Shown one piece after another: positions 18,084-27,132 of a stretch of DNA of 64,000 nucleotides. The position numbers were made by a program, and so were the translations under genes. The notes under the pieces were generated by a model. It worked only from the letters and a program-made list of their open reading frames with translations. It was not told the origin of the DNA and did no database searches. Origin of the DNA: Metabacillus endolithicus (GTDB taxonomy: Bacteria; Bacillota; Bacilli; Bacillales; Bacillaceae); NCBI RefSeq assembly GCF_023078335.1, contig NZ_CP095550.1, positions 682,001-746,000 on the forward strand, written 5' to 3'. Positions within the stretch are counted from its first letter, which is position 1; each line of letters opens with the position of its first letter.

Positions 18084-19354
18084 TTACTCAGTTTCTGCGC
18101 TTGCCCGGGGAATATTTTTGGAAAATTTCCTCTTTAAGCGATTCAATCTGTTTAAGATGTCATTTTCATCGATAAACGACAGCGTTTCTTTACATTCTTT
18201 GAAAAGAATATACATTTCTTCAGTATGTTTTGTTGCTTTTTGCAAGTCTTTTTCTTTATGTTCATAATACTTTGCAAGTTCTTCTAAAGCCCTTATTGCC
18301 ACTTTCCCTTTTGATCCTTCTACAATTTCATTCCATAAGTTGATTGCCTGTTTCCATTCCTTTTGTTTCTTATAAAGGAGGTTTAATGCATATTTTGCTT
18401 CTACATCTTGCTTTGTGGATTTTTCCATAAGACTTTTGTAAGCATCTAATGCTGATGATTGATCACCTACATAATCTAACCAACGAGCAACTTCATAATG
18501 CTCGGAATCTGTAGCCTTATCATTTGTGCTCAATAGTTTATAAGATAGATGGATATATAATGTGATAAGAGAGAGCACATCTATTTCATTATGTTTTAGA
18601 ACTCCCATAATAATTTCGGCTTTTGCTGTTTTACAAACTGAAAATAAATCATTGGAGCTAAAAAGCCAGGAATATCATTTTCTCGATAAATCCCAAGAAT
18701 ATCATTTTCGACTTTGGCGAGTCTTACTGACTCGAGCTCTTTTTTCCAAAGCCTTCGTGCAGCATGAAATAGATCAAAGTGACCAAATGCAGGGAGTTTT
18801 GGTACTAACTCTCGAATTAAAGTATGGCGGGTTTTCACCTGAGGCCAATCAAAGGCTTTACCATTATAGGTGACAAGTGTTTTACTATTAATCCCCTCCA
18901 AAAAGCTTTGATAAAGTGCAACTTCATTACCTGGTTTTGGTAGCAAATATTGTTTCACAACTACCCGATCCTCCAGAACTTGAGCTTGCCCCAACAAAAA
19001 AATAGTGTTTCCCGCTCCCCCACCAAGTCCGGTCGTTTCCGTATCAAAGAAAAACAAATCACTTGCCTGGTGATCTTTAGAGGAAAGCGGATGCTTTAAA
19101 TCACTTTGATTCCACATAGAAACAACATGTTGAAATTCTTTTAACTGATATTTTCCGTGTTGATAATCCAGTGGATAAACAACTTCACGAATGAAACAAG
19201 TTTGTCCATCATAATGGATGATTTGTGTGTTATGTTCATCCCATAATAATTGTTCTGGGTCATAAGATTGCTGTTGAACATTTTCAGACTTTTGCTCCGT
19301 TTCATCTCGAACAACATGCTTTTTTAATCGATTTAGTTTATTTTTTAACGACAT
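18084..19354 (-). pseudogene. mrfB: Mitomycin-repair exonuclease MrfB (YprB), one frameshift
   Basis: DEDD-type RNase H-fold exonuclease plus a TPR-like C-terminal region; ~423 residues if repaired (B. subtilis ~413). Exo I FFDTETTGLGGG, Exo II TLVTYNGKAFDWP and Exo III around HNEIDVLSL are visible. The frame breaks near 18612-18616, between QKPK and IIMGVLKHNEID, where one A of an A-run is missing; the break falls just before the Exo III aspartate. Start ATG 19354 with AAAGGATGAGG. It overlaps the end of mrfA by 17 bases, so translation is coupled. With MrfA it repairs mitomycin C lesions independently of UvrA in B. subtilis. Confidence 0.85.
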
Positions 19355-21629
19355 TTGCCTCATCCTTTAATTTACTTAAAAGAAAATGGGTGTCTTTTTT
19401 GATAGATTCAGTTGAGCTTTCAACACCAATACATGAAGGACATCCAGCATAGCATGGACAATTTTCTATTAATTTAATTGCTTCATTCAAAACATCTAAT
19501 ATTGTTTCATAGATTTTCTTTGATAACCCTACCCCACCTGGATATCGATCATATAGAAAGATTGTTGGTTGATTATTATGAACAGCTTTAATTTGCGCGA
19601 TTACATGCAAGTCACTTGGATCACACATTACTTTTAACGGTGCAACGTGCTGGAGAACATGTGCTGCTGAAACTAGAGCTTCCTCCATCCTTTTTTCAGA
19701 TAAATCGGCTACTGTATTAGAATGAAGACTCATCCATGCTGAATTTGTATGAAGCTCTTCTTCTGGTAGATGAATAGGACCTGATCCAATATTTTCATGA
19801 GTATCAAATTTAATTTTTTTAAAGATTGTGGCCATAGCTTGAACCGTCACATCTCCATAGCCATAGTCAACATCCTCCATATGTTTAAGCATATCTTCCT
19901 CTAGTACTTTTAATTGAACCGCAAGATTGGCATCCGTGAAATAATCCACATCAACTTCTCTTACAAATGCCTTTTTTTCCTCCCAATCAAGTTTTTCCAC
20001 TTGAAATTGAACACCTTGATGAAGATAAATTGCCTCATCATGCAGTAATGTCATTGCGCTGAATCGATCCATCTCACCAATGACCTTCACGTTCGCAATA
20101 TCAGATTGATCGATAATAATCACATTTTCTTGTGAAGCTGACCGAAGACTTATATTGTGAGCCGGGAATGAATCGTTCATCCAGTGATAGGTTTCATTAT
20201 TATAGTAAAGCACTCTTTCTTCCGCTAAAAACTGCAGGATATCTTCTAACTCTAACCCATCGAACGTATCACCTTCTCTAAATGGAAGCTCAAAAGCAGC
20301 ACATTTTAAATGATCTACAAGCACAACTAAATTATCAGGGTTTATGATGGCTGTTTCTGGATTTTGTTCAAAAAAGTATCGTGGATTTTGTATAATGTAT
20401 TGATCCAGTGGACTGGAGCTAGCAACCATGATAATAACTGCTTCACCTTGTCTTCTTCCAGCTCTTCCGGCCTGTTGCCATGCACTTGCAATAGTTCCAG
20501 GATATCCTGTCATAATACAAACTTGTAAACTACCTATATCTACTCCTAATTCAAGGGCGTTGGTGCTAACAACACCTAAAATTTCGCCATCCCTTAGACC
20601 TCTTTCAATTTCCCTCCGCTGTTTTGGTAAGTAACCCCCTCGGTAACCGCGAATTGATTTTTTTGCTAGTTCATTTTTTATCAATTCTTTTAAATAAGTT
20701 AAGATAATCTCAACTCGCACACGGCTACGGGCAAATACGATTGTCTGAATCTTATTTTTAAGAAATTCTCCTGCTAATCTTCTAACCTCTAAGGTTGCAC
20801 TTCTTCTAATATTAAGTGGTTTATTGACAATAGGAGGGTTATAAAAAATAAAATGCTTCTTACTGGCTGGGGCACCATTCTTTGAGATGAGCTCCATATT
20901 TGTTCCAGTTAGTGTTTCCGCTAATTCTTTTGGGTTAGCAATTGTTGCAGATGTACATATAAACTGCGGGTTACTTCCATAAAATTCACAAATTCTCTTA
21001 AGTCGTCTAATGACATTGGCTACATGGCTGCCAAATATTCCTCGATAAATGTGAAGCTCGTCAATGACTATATATTTTAGATTTTCAAACAGTGAAACCC
21101 ATTTAGTATGATGCGGTAAAATGGCTGAATGAAGCATATCTGGGTTTGTAATGACTATATGACCTGCTTTTCTTACCCTTTGCCGGATTGCAGGTGAAGT
21201 GTCTCCATCGTATGTATAAGAATTCAATTGAACTCCCATTTCTTCGATCATTTCATTAATCTCAGATTTTTGATCTTGAGCCAGTGCTTTTGTAGGAAAA
21301 AGATATAATGCCCGACTATTTTCATCTTTCAATATATTTTGGATAACAGGCAGGTTATAGCATAATGTTTTTCCTGAAGCAGTTGGAGTAACCGCTACAA
21401 AGTTATGCCCTCCACTTGCGAGTTTATAGGCTTCACCTTGATGTGTATACAATTGTGAAATCCCTCTATTTTCTAATGCTAATTTTAAGCGTTGATCTAG
21501 GTCAACCGGCATTTCAACAAGTTCCCCTTCTTTAGGAGGAATCGTATGCCAATGAACAATTTGATCTCTAAAATCGTCCTTTGTTTTTAACACATTTAAA
21601 ATAGTTTCTAATGATTTTCTAAATTCCAT
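19338..21629 (-). CDS. mrfA: DEAD/DEAH-box helicase MrfA (YprA)
   Basis: 763 residues. An SF2 helicase with VTPTASGKTLCYNLP (Walker A), VIDELHIYRG (DELH box II), TSATIANP, the Hel308/Hrq1-like late motif WQQAGRAGRRQGEAV, and a C-terminal MZB/DUF1998 zinc domain ending in four cysteines (CPCYAGCPSC). In B. subtilis MrfA unwinds DNA 3'-to-5' and works with MrfB on interstrand and monoadduct mitomycin damage. ATG at 21629. Confidence 0.92.
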   Translation of the reverse strand: MEFRKSLETILNVLKTKDDFRDQIVHWHTIPPKEGELVEMPVDLDQRLKLALENRGISQLYTHQGEAYKLASGGHNFVAVTPTASGKTLCYNLPVIQNILKDENSRALYLFPTKALAQDQKSEINEMIEEMGVQLNSYTYDGDTSPAIRQRVRKAGHIVITNPDMLHSAILPHHTKWVSLFENLKYIVIDELHIYRGIFGSHVANVIRRLKRICEFYGSNPQFICTSATIANPKELAETLTGTNMELISKNGAPASKKHFIFYNPPIVNKPLNIRRSATLEVRRLAGEFLKNKIQTIVFARSRVRVEIILTYLKELIKNELAKKSIRGYRGGYLPKQRREIERGLRDGEILGVVSTNALELGVDIGSLQVCIMTGYPGTIASAWQQAGRAGRRQGEAVIIMVASSSPLDQYIIQNPRYFFEQNPETAIINPDNLVVLVDHLKCAAFELPFREGDTFDGLELEDILQFLAEERVLYYNNETYHWMNDSFPAHNISLRSASQENVIIIDQSDIANVKVIGEMDRFSAMTLLHDEAIYLHQGVQFQVEKLDWEEKKAFVREVDVDYFTDANLAVQLKVLEEDMLKHMEDVDYGYGDVTVQAMATIFKKIKFDTHENIGSGPIHLPEEELHTNSAWMSLHSNTVADLSEKRMEEALVSAAHVLQHVAPLKVMCDPSDLHVIAQIKAVHNNQPTIFLYDRYPGGVGLSKKIYETILDVLNEAIKLIENCPCYAGCPSCIGVESSTESIKKDTHFLLSKLKDEANVVKK

Positions 21630-21847
21630 TTTTTATTCACTACCTTCTAAAGTCTGTAGCTTCACTTCTATTTTAGCGAATAAACGTTCGGAATAAAAGT
21701 GGTATTGATTTGAAATTATATATTTCTAACTGTTAACTAATTTTTTAAATAACATAAAAAAGGGAAATAATTACATTAGGGAAATAACGTTTCTAATTCC
21801 CTTTTCATATAATACTCTGTCATCACATGTGGTAAGGAGGAGTATTG

Positions 21848-22330
21848 ATGAGAAAGAAAAATGAATTAAATAGAAATAATAAAAATGAGCAGCCTCTAGA
21901 ACAGCTGGATTTTTTCCAAATTGTTGATCATTTTTTTCGATCAGAGCCATTAAGGCAATTTATGAATGAGTTTGATTCTATGTTTGAGGGAGCTTTTCCG
22001 CATAATGCTATCCACGTAAACACTTATGAAACAGACAATAAATGTGTTATTGATTTAAAAATTCCTCCTGTCAAAAAGGAACAGATAAAACTTGAGCTTT
22101 ATGATCAATATTTAACAATTTCTGTTACAAATCGTGAGGAAATTAAAGAATATAATGAACATGCTTCAACATTTAGAAATTATACATCGTTAGATAGCCT
22201 GTCAAAAACGATTCTCCTACCATATCCTGTTAAAGAACATGAAATAAAAACTACCTATAAAAATGGTTCATTACTTGTTACAATTCCTAAGAAAACAAAG
22301 CAAATTTTAATAGAAGATGATACAAAATAA
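21848..22330 (+). CDS. Hsp20/alpha-crystallin-type protein
   Basis: 160 residues; start ATG 21848, seven bases after AAGGAGG. The alpha-crystallin domain spans about residues 50-155 (CVIDLKIPPVKKEQIKLELY, then NGSLLVTIPKK, the G-x-L/V-x-I/V motif). The N-terminal part is rich in Asn/Lys and the C-terminal IxI anchor is weak (ILIEDD). Its place among spore genes suggests a sporulation-linked member like CotP or CotM, but that is inference. A bidirectional terminator follows. Confidence 0.75.
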   Translation: MRKKNELNRNNKNEQPLEQLDFFQIVDHFFRSEPLRQFMNEFDSMFEGAFPHNAIHVNTYETDNKCVIDLKIPPVKKEQIKLELYDQYLTISVTNREEIKEYNEHASTFRNYTSLDSLSKTILLPYPVKEHEIKTTYKNGSLLVTIPKKTKQILIEDDTK

Positions 22331-22337
22331 TTCATGA

Positions 22338-22367
22338 GTTAAGGTCTTTATGACCTTAACTATTTTT
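22338..22367. terminator. Bidirectional terminator
   Basis: GTTAAGGTC/GACCTTAAC (22338-22346/22352-22360) followed by TATTTTTG on the plus strand. It serves the Hsp20 gene and overlaps the stop of the minus-strand 39-aa ORF. Confidence 0.75.
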
Positions 22368-22475
22368 GTGTGATTTACTTCCATACTTTGGATTCTCTTC
22401 AGGTGTAGGATCCTTTGCTAAATCCTTTGCTGATGCAGTCACTTCCGCTTTACTTCCACTTTTATTTTGCTTCAC
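22356..22475 (-). CDS. 39-aa lysine-rich small protein (possible minor spore protein)
   Basis: Short ORF from GTG at 22475 with GAGGTG six bases upstream to TAA at 22356-22358. The product begins MKQNKSGSKAEVTASAKDLA and ends in lysine, glycine and serine residues. It is very hydrophilic, without cysteine or membrane segment, as in minor small acid-soluble spore proteins. Family not recognised; the location among spore genes is the main clue. A CATTATA upstream on the minus strand loosely fits a sigma-F/G -10. Confidence 0.5.
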   Translation of the reverse strand: MKQNKSGSKAEVTASAKDLAKDPTPEENPKYGSKSHKNS

Positions 22476-22593
22476 CTTTATCACCTCTCTTTTATAATGA
22501 CTTAATTTTCAAAAGTTTACCCAAAGAAAAACCAAAAATTTACGAGAAATTATTACGATTGATTAGAAACAATAAGAGTGGAGGTGTTTATAA

Positions 22594-22782
22594 ATGACGA
22601 AACAAAATCAACAACTACCTGATTTTAAAGAGTTAAATGATCGCATTATCGCCGAAGCATCGTCTTCTCCTTCCATTGTCATTAAAACTAATTTAGATCA
22701 AGAGGATGTGTCAATGGACAATCCATATTCAAATAAGAACACAGGTAACTCTGAAGAATTTAAAAACTTTTTTAAGGAATGA
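22594..22782 (+). CDS. Hypothetical 62-aa hydrophilic protein upstream of csgA
   Basis: Not recognised. ATG at 22594 after GTGGAGGTG. Hydrophilic, with Ser/Asn/Glu-rich sequence (DRIIAEASSSPSIVIKTNL). Its stop overlaps the csgA start region, and its end (TTTAAGGAATGA) supplies the csgA ribosome site, so the two are translationally coupled and probably share forespore expression. Confidence 0.6.
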   Translation: MTKQNQQLPDFKELNDRIIAEASSSPSIVIKTNLDQEDVSMDNPYSNKNTGNSEEFKNFFKE

Positions 22783-22787
22783 TGAAA

Positions 22788-23036
22788 ATGGATTTTACTT
22801 TAGGATATTTGCGAGAAGCTTTATCGAACTATGACAGAAGTTCAGTATGTCATAGAATTTATCAAAAGTTGGAAAAAGGTTCGTATGAGAGTGAAAAGGA
22901 CTTCGTATTAACACTTGAAGATGATGAAGTTCAATTTCTAAATAACATCTTACCTGATGAAATAAAATATGCCTTTGACGAACAAGACTTTATACGCGGA
23001 AATCAATTAAACGAGGTTTATGAACAGTTAATATAG
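22788..23036 (+). CDS. csgA: Forespore protein CsgA
   Basis: 82 residues starting MDFTLGYLREALSNY, matching the opening MDVTLGYLRETLSN I recall for B. subtilis CsgA, with the shared core FLNNILPDEIKYAFDEQD and ending LNEVYEQLI. I choose the third in-frame ATG (22788), nine bases from AAGGA, which also gives the usual 82-residue length. In B. subtilis it is a sigma-G-dependent spore protein of unknown biochemical role. Not related to curli CsgA. Confidence 0.85.
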   Translation: MDFTLGYLREALSNYDRSSVCHRIYQKLEKGSYESEKDFVLTLEDDEVQFLNNILPDEIKYAFDEQDFIRGNQLNEVYEQLI

Positions 23037-23055
23037 AAGATCACTGGAGGTTCTT

Positions 23056-23316
23056 ATGAACAGAAACAGCAATCATTATATCAACATTAAATTCCAAACA
23101 GGTGCCATTGACCGTGAAGGCGTAAATGGTTGCCAAGTTGAAGATGTTATTAGTGTTCTTGTTGACAAGCTTAAATCTCATCAAAATGGTGAATTTGCTT
23201 GTCCTGAAAACTCGATAGCCATCTCAAATCTTCAAACAGCAAATTATGCATTAATAGTAAGAAAAGAAAGACTGGAAAATAACCATGGAGAAACTGAAAT
23301 CCATGAAACCTTTTAA
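23056..23316 (+). CDS. Acb2/Tad1-hairpin-like small protein
   Basis: 86 residues from ATG at 23056 (GGAGG upstream), 19 bases after csgA. The pattern HYINIKFQTGAIDREGVNG, then EDVISVLVDKLKSHQNGEFA and CPENSIAISNL, fits what I recall of the Tad1/Acb2 hairpin family, where phage members bind cyclic nucleotide signals and block Thoeris or CBASS. Host Bacillus genomes carry copies next to csgA, often labelled hypothetical or ABC ATPase. The usual C-terminal R-G-V-x-G-T-H motif is degenerate here (NHGETEIHETF), so ligand binding is doubtful. Family placement is from memory. Confidence 0.5.
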   Translation: MNRNSNHYINIKFQTGAIDREGVNGCQVEDVISVLVDKLKSHQNGEFACPENSIAISNLQTANYALIVRKERLENNHGETEIHETF

Positions 23317-23436
23317 CACAAAAAAATATTCTAATACAGATGTTGAAGAGGTCAAGCGTCTAAATGCTCAATCGGCTTATCATATAATGAAGTAAAGCAG
23401 TTGCTAGCACAGCACTATCAAAAAGAGAACAAATGA
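23284..23436 (+). pseudogene. Gamma-SASP-like short ORF, one frameshift
   Basis: From ATG 23284 (or 23303) the frame reads KYSNTDVEEVKRLNAQS, similar to the TNVQEVKQQNAQ repeat of gamma-type small acid-soluble spore proteins. It then hits TAA at 23393. One base later the sequence resumes as GLSYNEVKQLLAQHYQKENK and a TGA at 23434-23436. A single base missing near 23372-23374 explains both pieces. The ribosome site is weak. Probably a small spore protein co-transcribed with csgA. Confidence 0.45.
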
Positions 23437-23450
23437 ACATAAGCAGAAAT

Positions 23451-23484
23451 GACCCAGTTTGTTCATACAACTGGGTCTTTTTAC
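23451..23484 (+). terminator. Terminator of the csgA operon
   Basis: GACCCAGTT/AACTGGGTC with an eight-base loop and CTTTTTAC on the plus strand. Confidence 0.8.
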
Positions 23485-23502
23485 ATTATTTAAACATAGA
23501 CG

Positions 23503-23931
23503 TTACCCCTTTAAAAAGCCCCCCATTTGATTGACAGCGTTCATCATTTGTCCAGCTGTATCCATCATTTTGTTAAAGTCTAATTGTCCGTCATTTTTTT
23601 TGAATTGTGAAAGAATATTTTGAAAACCTGATGGTTGCTGCTGTTTAAAATGTGGCATTGGTTTGGGATACGGAGTTGGATATGGATTACTCATATATCC
23701 GCCGCCATTCATGCTTCCTCCGTAACCACCTCCATAGGGTTGTTGGTAAGATTGCTGAAAGCCTGGTTGATATCCTTGAAAGTAAGGATTTGCTGACTGA
23801 TTTGAATATGGATTACTGTTATATGGATTTTGGTAACCAGACATTTGCTGTCCATATGGTGGAAACGTTTGAAAATACTCACTTTCTCTCCTCCGAGATC
23901 TCCTATTGAAATATGGATATTGTTGTTGCAT
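23503..23931 (-). CDS. yppG: YppG-like spore coat protein
   Basis: 142 residues; ATG at 23931 after GGAGGAGGT. The N-terminal two thirds are low-complexity Gln/Tyr/Gly/Pro/Asn sequence; the C-terminal ~45 residues ([41 protein letters not shown]) are the conserved YppG domain. B. subtilis YppG is a CotE-dependent spore coat component. Position before yppE and yppC matches B. subtilis. Confidence 0.8.
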   Translation of the reverse strand: MQQQYPYFNRRSRRRESEYFQTFPPYGQQMSGYQNPYNSNPYSNQSANPYFQGYQPGFQQSYQQPYGGGYGGSMNGGGYMSNPYPTPYPKPMPHFKQQQPSGFQNILSQFKKNDGQLDFNKMMDTAGQMMNAVNQMGGFLKG

Positions 23932-24101
23932 CCATGGACCTCCTCCCAATTATTTCATCACAAGTTATTACATCATATGATTCAAACGCCTATAAGGTGA
24001 TAATTTCTAATACTATCCATTCATCTTGAAATATTGATCCATACATGAAGAGTTACAATTTTGCTCATATTAGAAATGAGACATTAAAGGAGGTTTTGAC
24101 T

Positions 24102-24266
24102 TTGGCTAGAGGAAAACATTTTAACCATAAAGAAAAAGGACATGAGCCAACAATTCCAAAGCATGGCCAAGAAGTAGCTGGAAAAGAAACAGAGCGTGTT
24201 GGGTATGATATTGAAATCGTTGGAACTGAAACGGAACGTCCTGTTAGTATAAAAGTTGAGGAGTAA
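24102..24266 (+). CDS. Hypothetical 54-aa protein
   Basis: Not recognised. The TTG at 24102 is eight bases after AAAGGAGG, giving MARGKHFNHKEKGHEPTIPK. The middle is His/Lys/Glu-rich and the end (YDIEIVGTETERPVSIKVEE) strand-like. Plus strand, opposite to the ypp genes around it. Confidence 0.55.
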   Translation: MARGKHFNHKEKGHEPTIPKHGQEVAGKETERVGYDIEIVGTETERPVSIKVEE

Positions 24267-24299
24267 GGCTTTTATCTAGAACAATTCATTAAAACACAA

Positions 24300-24326
24300 A
24301 AGGACGTCTCTATTTGGAGGCGTCCA
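24300..24326 (-). terminator. Terminator of yppE
   Basis: GGACG...CTC/GAG...CGTCC hairpin with TTTTGTG on the minus strand, overlapping the yppE stop codon. Confidence 0.55.
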
Positions 24327-24684
24327 TTCTATCCATTTGCTCGATCATTCCGTTTAAAATATATTCAACAGAATGATGAAGGTTATGAAAACGCTGCTTA
24401 TTAACGTCTTTGTAAAATGATTGAAGAACAACTTGTTCAATATTCTCCATTGCTGAGTCAATTTGAGTAAGATGAATATACTTAGGTTTATATTCTGAGA
24501 CCCACTTGACGGCCAAAGGCTTCCATTCATTTGCTTTATTCATAACCAGTTCAAAATTTGGTTTAACATCGTCATAAAAATATTCTTCTGTTTTTTCAGG
24601 TTTTTCGTTTAATTGTTCAAATCGCTTTTTGCATTCCTCTAAATGCTGAAGAAGTTGTTGAGAGGATATTAATAGTAGTTCCAA
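24310..24684 (-). CDS. yppE: YppE family protein (DUF1798)
   Basis: About 124 residues, helical bundle. The central VKWVSEYKPKYIHLTQIDSA and VVLQSFYKDVNKQRF match the RPKYVHKEQI and LVLQSYVHHIHKKRF blocks I recall of B. subtilis YppE. I choose the TTG at 24684, six bases after GAGGTG; the GTG at 24693 is inside that site. Function unknown; structure known for the B. subtilis protein. Confidence 0.75.
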   Translation of the reverse strand: MELLLISSQQLLQHLEECKKRFEQLNEKPEKTEEYFYDDVKPNFELVMNKANEWKPLAVKWVSEYKPKYIHLTQIDSAMENIEQVVLQSFYKDVNKQRFHNLHHSVEYILNGMIEQMDRMDASK

Positions 24685-24742
24685 AGCTTTCACCTCGAAC
24701 TTATCATATCAAAACTCTCAGGATAAAGCACATAAGAACTCC

Positions 24743-24997
24743 TTATAAATTTGTCGCAATGATAGGGAATGGATAATGCTGATATTTATCATTTTTCAAA
24801 GGTGTCTCTTGATTGGTAGGGACTTTTGACATTACATTTGATAATTGACAATCAATCTGAACCGCTTGTTTCATCAAATCTTCTTCAATATTTTTAGATA
24901 AAATCCGGTTATCCAGCTCTTGTTCCAATTTCATTAGCTCTAGTTCTAACTCCTCTAACTTCTCTTCGATCACACTTTTTTCAATGATATTTTTCAA
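24743..24997 (-). CDS. Hypothetical coiled-coil protein (yppD position)
   Basis: 84 residues from TTG at 24997 behind GGAGGGAG. The first ~45 residues form a strong heptad pattern (EEKLEELELELMKLEQELD) typical of a coiled coil; the C-terminal part is Pro/Tyr-rich (KYQHYPFPIIATNL). Its place between yppE and yppC is that of B. subtilis yppD, but I cannot confirm similarity. Confidence 0.55.
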   Translation of the reverse strand: MKNIIEKSVIEEKLEELELELMKLEQELDNRILSKNIEEDLMKQAVQIDCQLSNVMSKVPTNQETPLKNDKYQHYPFPIIATNL

Positions 24998-25121
24998 TAT
25001 TCTCCCTCCTCTTAAAGCTAATATTCGCTCTCATTCTCCCATACCCTTCACACCTGACAAAACTAGTTTTCATTCGGCAAAGAAAATGAAAAAATACAAT
25101 TTTCGACAACTTCCTGTGTGT

Positions 25122-25152
25122 TGAATGGAAATGATGGGTTTCGTGCAAAATA
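25122..25152 (+). promoter_or_regulatory. Putative sigma-G promoter of sspM
   Basis: TGAATG (25122-25127), 18 bases, then CAAAATA (25146-25152), one mismatch from the sigma-G -10 CATAMTA. It ends 20 bases before the sspM ATG. Confidence 0.45.
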
Positions 25153-25171
25153 ATAGTAGGAGGTGCTAATA

Positions 25172-25270
25172 ATGGCTAAAAAACCAAAAGATAAACAACA
25201 AACTGCTGAAGAAAAAGCAAACATTCCTAGTGATAAAAAACTTGATGGACCGAATCGCCCTTCAACTTAA
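25172..25270 (+). CDS. sspM: Small acid-soluble spore protein M
   Basis: 32-residue, highly charged protein from ATG at 25172 behind AGGAGGTG. The C-terminus DKKLDGPNRPST matches the DKKLGGPNRPST ending I recall for B. subtilis SspM, and its position next to yppC agrees. A minor forespore SASP; a sigma-G-like promoter lies just upstream and a terminator just downstream. Confidence 0.8.
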   Translation: MAKKPKDKQQTAEEKANIPSDKKLDGPNRPST

Positions 25271-25310
25271 ACGATCACAGGAAACAATCATTATCTAAAA
25301 TACTTAAGGT

Positions 25311-25340
25311 AGCAAGGACAAAAGGTCCTTGCTCTTTTTT
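25311..25340 (+). terminator. Terminator of sspM
   Basis: AGCAAGGAC/GTCCTTGCT (25311-25319/25325-25333) followed by CTTTTTT on the plus strand. Confidence 0.8.
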
Positions 25341-26329
25341 CATCCATTTCTCCAATATTCCTGCAAAACCGTAAATAGGTGAAGTTGATCCTGTTTATGC
25401 TTAAACCAATCTGTTATTTCATAGTTTTTTGGTATTTTTCTTTTCTTAAACAAATGTTTTGTATTTTGACCATGAAACCAATCTTTTCTTAATCCGTCTA
25501 ATGTATGAGGGATAATTGGATAAGCTGTTCGTAATAAAGGTGTTTCACGTTTTCTTTTATCAGCAAAGTACTTTTCATAATCATATCTGGATCCTGTGTG
25601 TGGAACTGTTCTAGCAAAGGTTTCAAAATGTTGATACATTCCCGAATCAAATAAAAGCCATCCTAAACGTTTTCCTAATTCAACTCGGTTTGTTAGCTTT
25701 TCAAAGTTGTAAACTGAAAATCCAAATAACTTACCGTGTAAAGTTGGGAAAATAACTGTACTAAAATGAAAAAGATCCTGAAATTTATAGGAGGCCGATT
25801 TAAAAACTAGACGTCTGTATGTTTCGTTCATAATAACGGGATGATGAATAACGTTTTGTTCATTAATGATTAAAGCAGTCATTAATCGATCTTTTTGACG
25901 CTTTTCCCAAAAAAGCCACCATTCTTTTTCCATAAACTTCGAAACCTGAAAATATGATAAAAGGTGAAAAAGTGGTTTGTTTAATTTCTTTGATAATTGG
26001 TAAATAAGTAATTGAGGAAAAGCATCATAAAATATTGTCCAATTTGCTCTTTCATATGTCATAAAGAGCAGGCTTCTTTTTTCTTGATTTAACGCTTTCC
26101 GAAACCATCTACCCTGCAGGTCTGTCATACTCCAACCTGCATTTCTTGAAACCATGCTAGCTAAAAACGACCACTTTATCTCAGGATGTTTAAAATAAAA
26201 TTCTTCATACGCTTTGGTTCTGGAAATATTATCAATATTTTTTGTTTTTGTTATTTGTAAAATTTCTGAAACTAATTTTTGGTCATCAAGATCCATATTA
26301 TTCTTATTTGTTCTAGACTTATTAAACAT
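25340..26329 (-). CDS. yppC: YppC family protein (DUF2515)
   Basis: 329 residues from ATG at 26329 (GAGGTG six bases upstream); an earlier in-frame start would add a spurious hydrophobic leader and has no ribosome site. Features of the family are present: NISRTKAYEEFYFKHPEIKW, then WSFLASMVSRNAGWSMTDLQ and a Trp/His/Tyr-rich remainder. Probably cytoplasmic and of unknown function. Divergent from recU; the same arrangement occurs in B. subtilis. Confidence 0.8.
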   Translation of the reverse strand: MFNKSRTNKNNMDLDDQKLVSEILQITKTKNIDNISRTKAYEEFYFKHPEIKWSFLASMVSRNAGWSMTDLQGRWFRKALNQEKRSLLFMTYERANWTIFYDAFPQLLIYQLSKKLNKPLFHLLSYFQVSKFMEKEWWLFWEKRQKDRLMTALIINEQNVIHHPVIMNETYRRLVFKSASYKFQDLFHFSTVIFPTLHGKLFGFSVYNFEKLTNRVELGKRLGWLLFDSGMYQHFETFARTVPHTGSRYDYEKYFADKRKRETPLLRTAYPIIPHTLDGLRKDWFHGQNTKHLFKKRKIPKNYEITDWFKHKQDQLHLFTVLQEYWRNG

Positions 26330-26461
26330 TGGTACACCTCGTATTACTAGCGTAACCCAAATAGCAGAAAGTACACACATTAACAAAATTGAAACTTTTT
26401 AATCATTCCTTTTCAAATTTTTTTGGTATGATAAGAAGTAGTTTTGAAGAGGAGGTAAAAT

Positions 26462-27055
26462 ATGATTTTTCGTTATCCTAACGGAAAGCCCTATCAGCCT
26501 AAGAATACACCTAAGAAAAAGCAGCAGCCTTCTATTGTATATAGCAACAGAGGTATGACTCTTGAAGAAGACCTAAATGAAACAAATAAATACTATTTAG
26601 AAAACCAGTTAGCTGTCATACATAAAAAACCAACACCTGTTCAGATTGTAAACGTAGATTATCCACGACGAAGTGCAGCTGTTATAAAAGAAGCGTACTT
26701 TAAACAAAGCTCAACAACTGACTATAACGGAATTTATAGAGGCAAATATATAGATTTTGAAGCGAAGGAAACGAAGAACAAAACATCTTTTCCATTACAG
26801 AATTTTCATTCTCATCAAATTGAACATATGAAAAGTGTAATAAACCAAAATGGAATTTGTTTTGTCATTTTATCCGCTTTTAATGATTTTTATTACCTTG
26901 ATGCAACACATTTGTTGGTTTTTTGGGAGCGACAGGAAAATGGTGGTCGAAAGTCAATCACTATGGAGGAAATTAAAGAAAAAGGTCATATTATTCCTAT
27001 TGGATATCAAGCAAGGATTGACTATCTTAAGATTATAGATAAACTATATTTTTAA
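26462..27055 (+). CDS. recU: Holliday junction resolvase RecU
   Basis: 197 residues. It cleaves four-way junctions during recombination and chromosome segregation. Visible family blocks: [18 protein letters not shown], the catalytic [20 protein letters not shown] (Asp/Glu-x-Lys) and [15 protein letters not shown] at 26462 with GAGGAGG upstream. It is followed after 77 bases by ponA, the conserved recU-ponA pair. Confidence 0.95.
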   Translation: MIFRYPNGKPYQPKNTPKKKQQPSIVYSNRGMTLEEDLNETNKYYLENQLAVIHKKPTPVQIVNVDYPRRSAAVIKEAYFKQSSTTDYNGIYRGKYIDFEAKETKNKTSFPLQNFHSHQIEHMKSVINQNGICFVILSAFNDFYYLDATHLLVFWERQENGGRKSITMEEIKEKGHIIPIGYQARIDYLKIIDKLYF

Positions 27056-27132
27056 GATACTTTAATTTTAAACATAATTGAATTGTAGCAAGAAGCTTTT
27101 TCTAAAAGCTTATGATGAAAGGTTGGTAGTGC

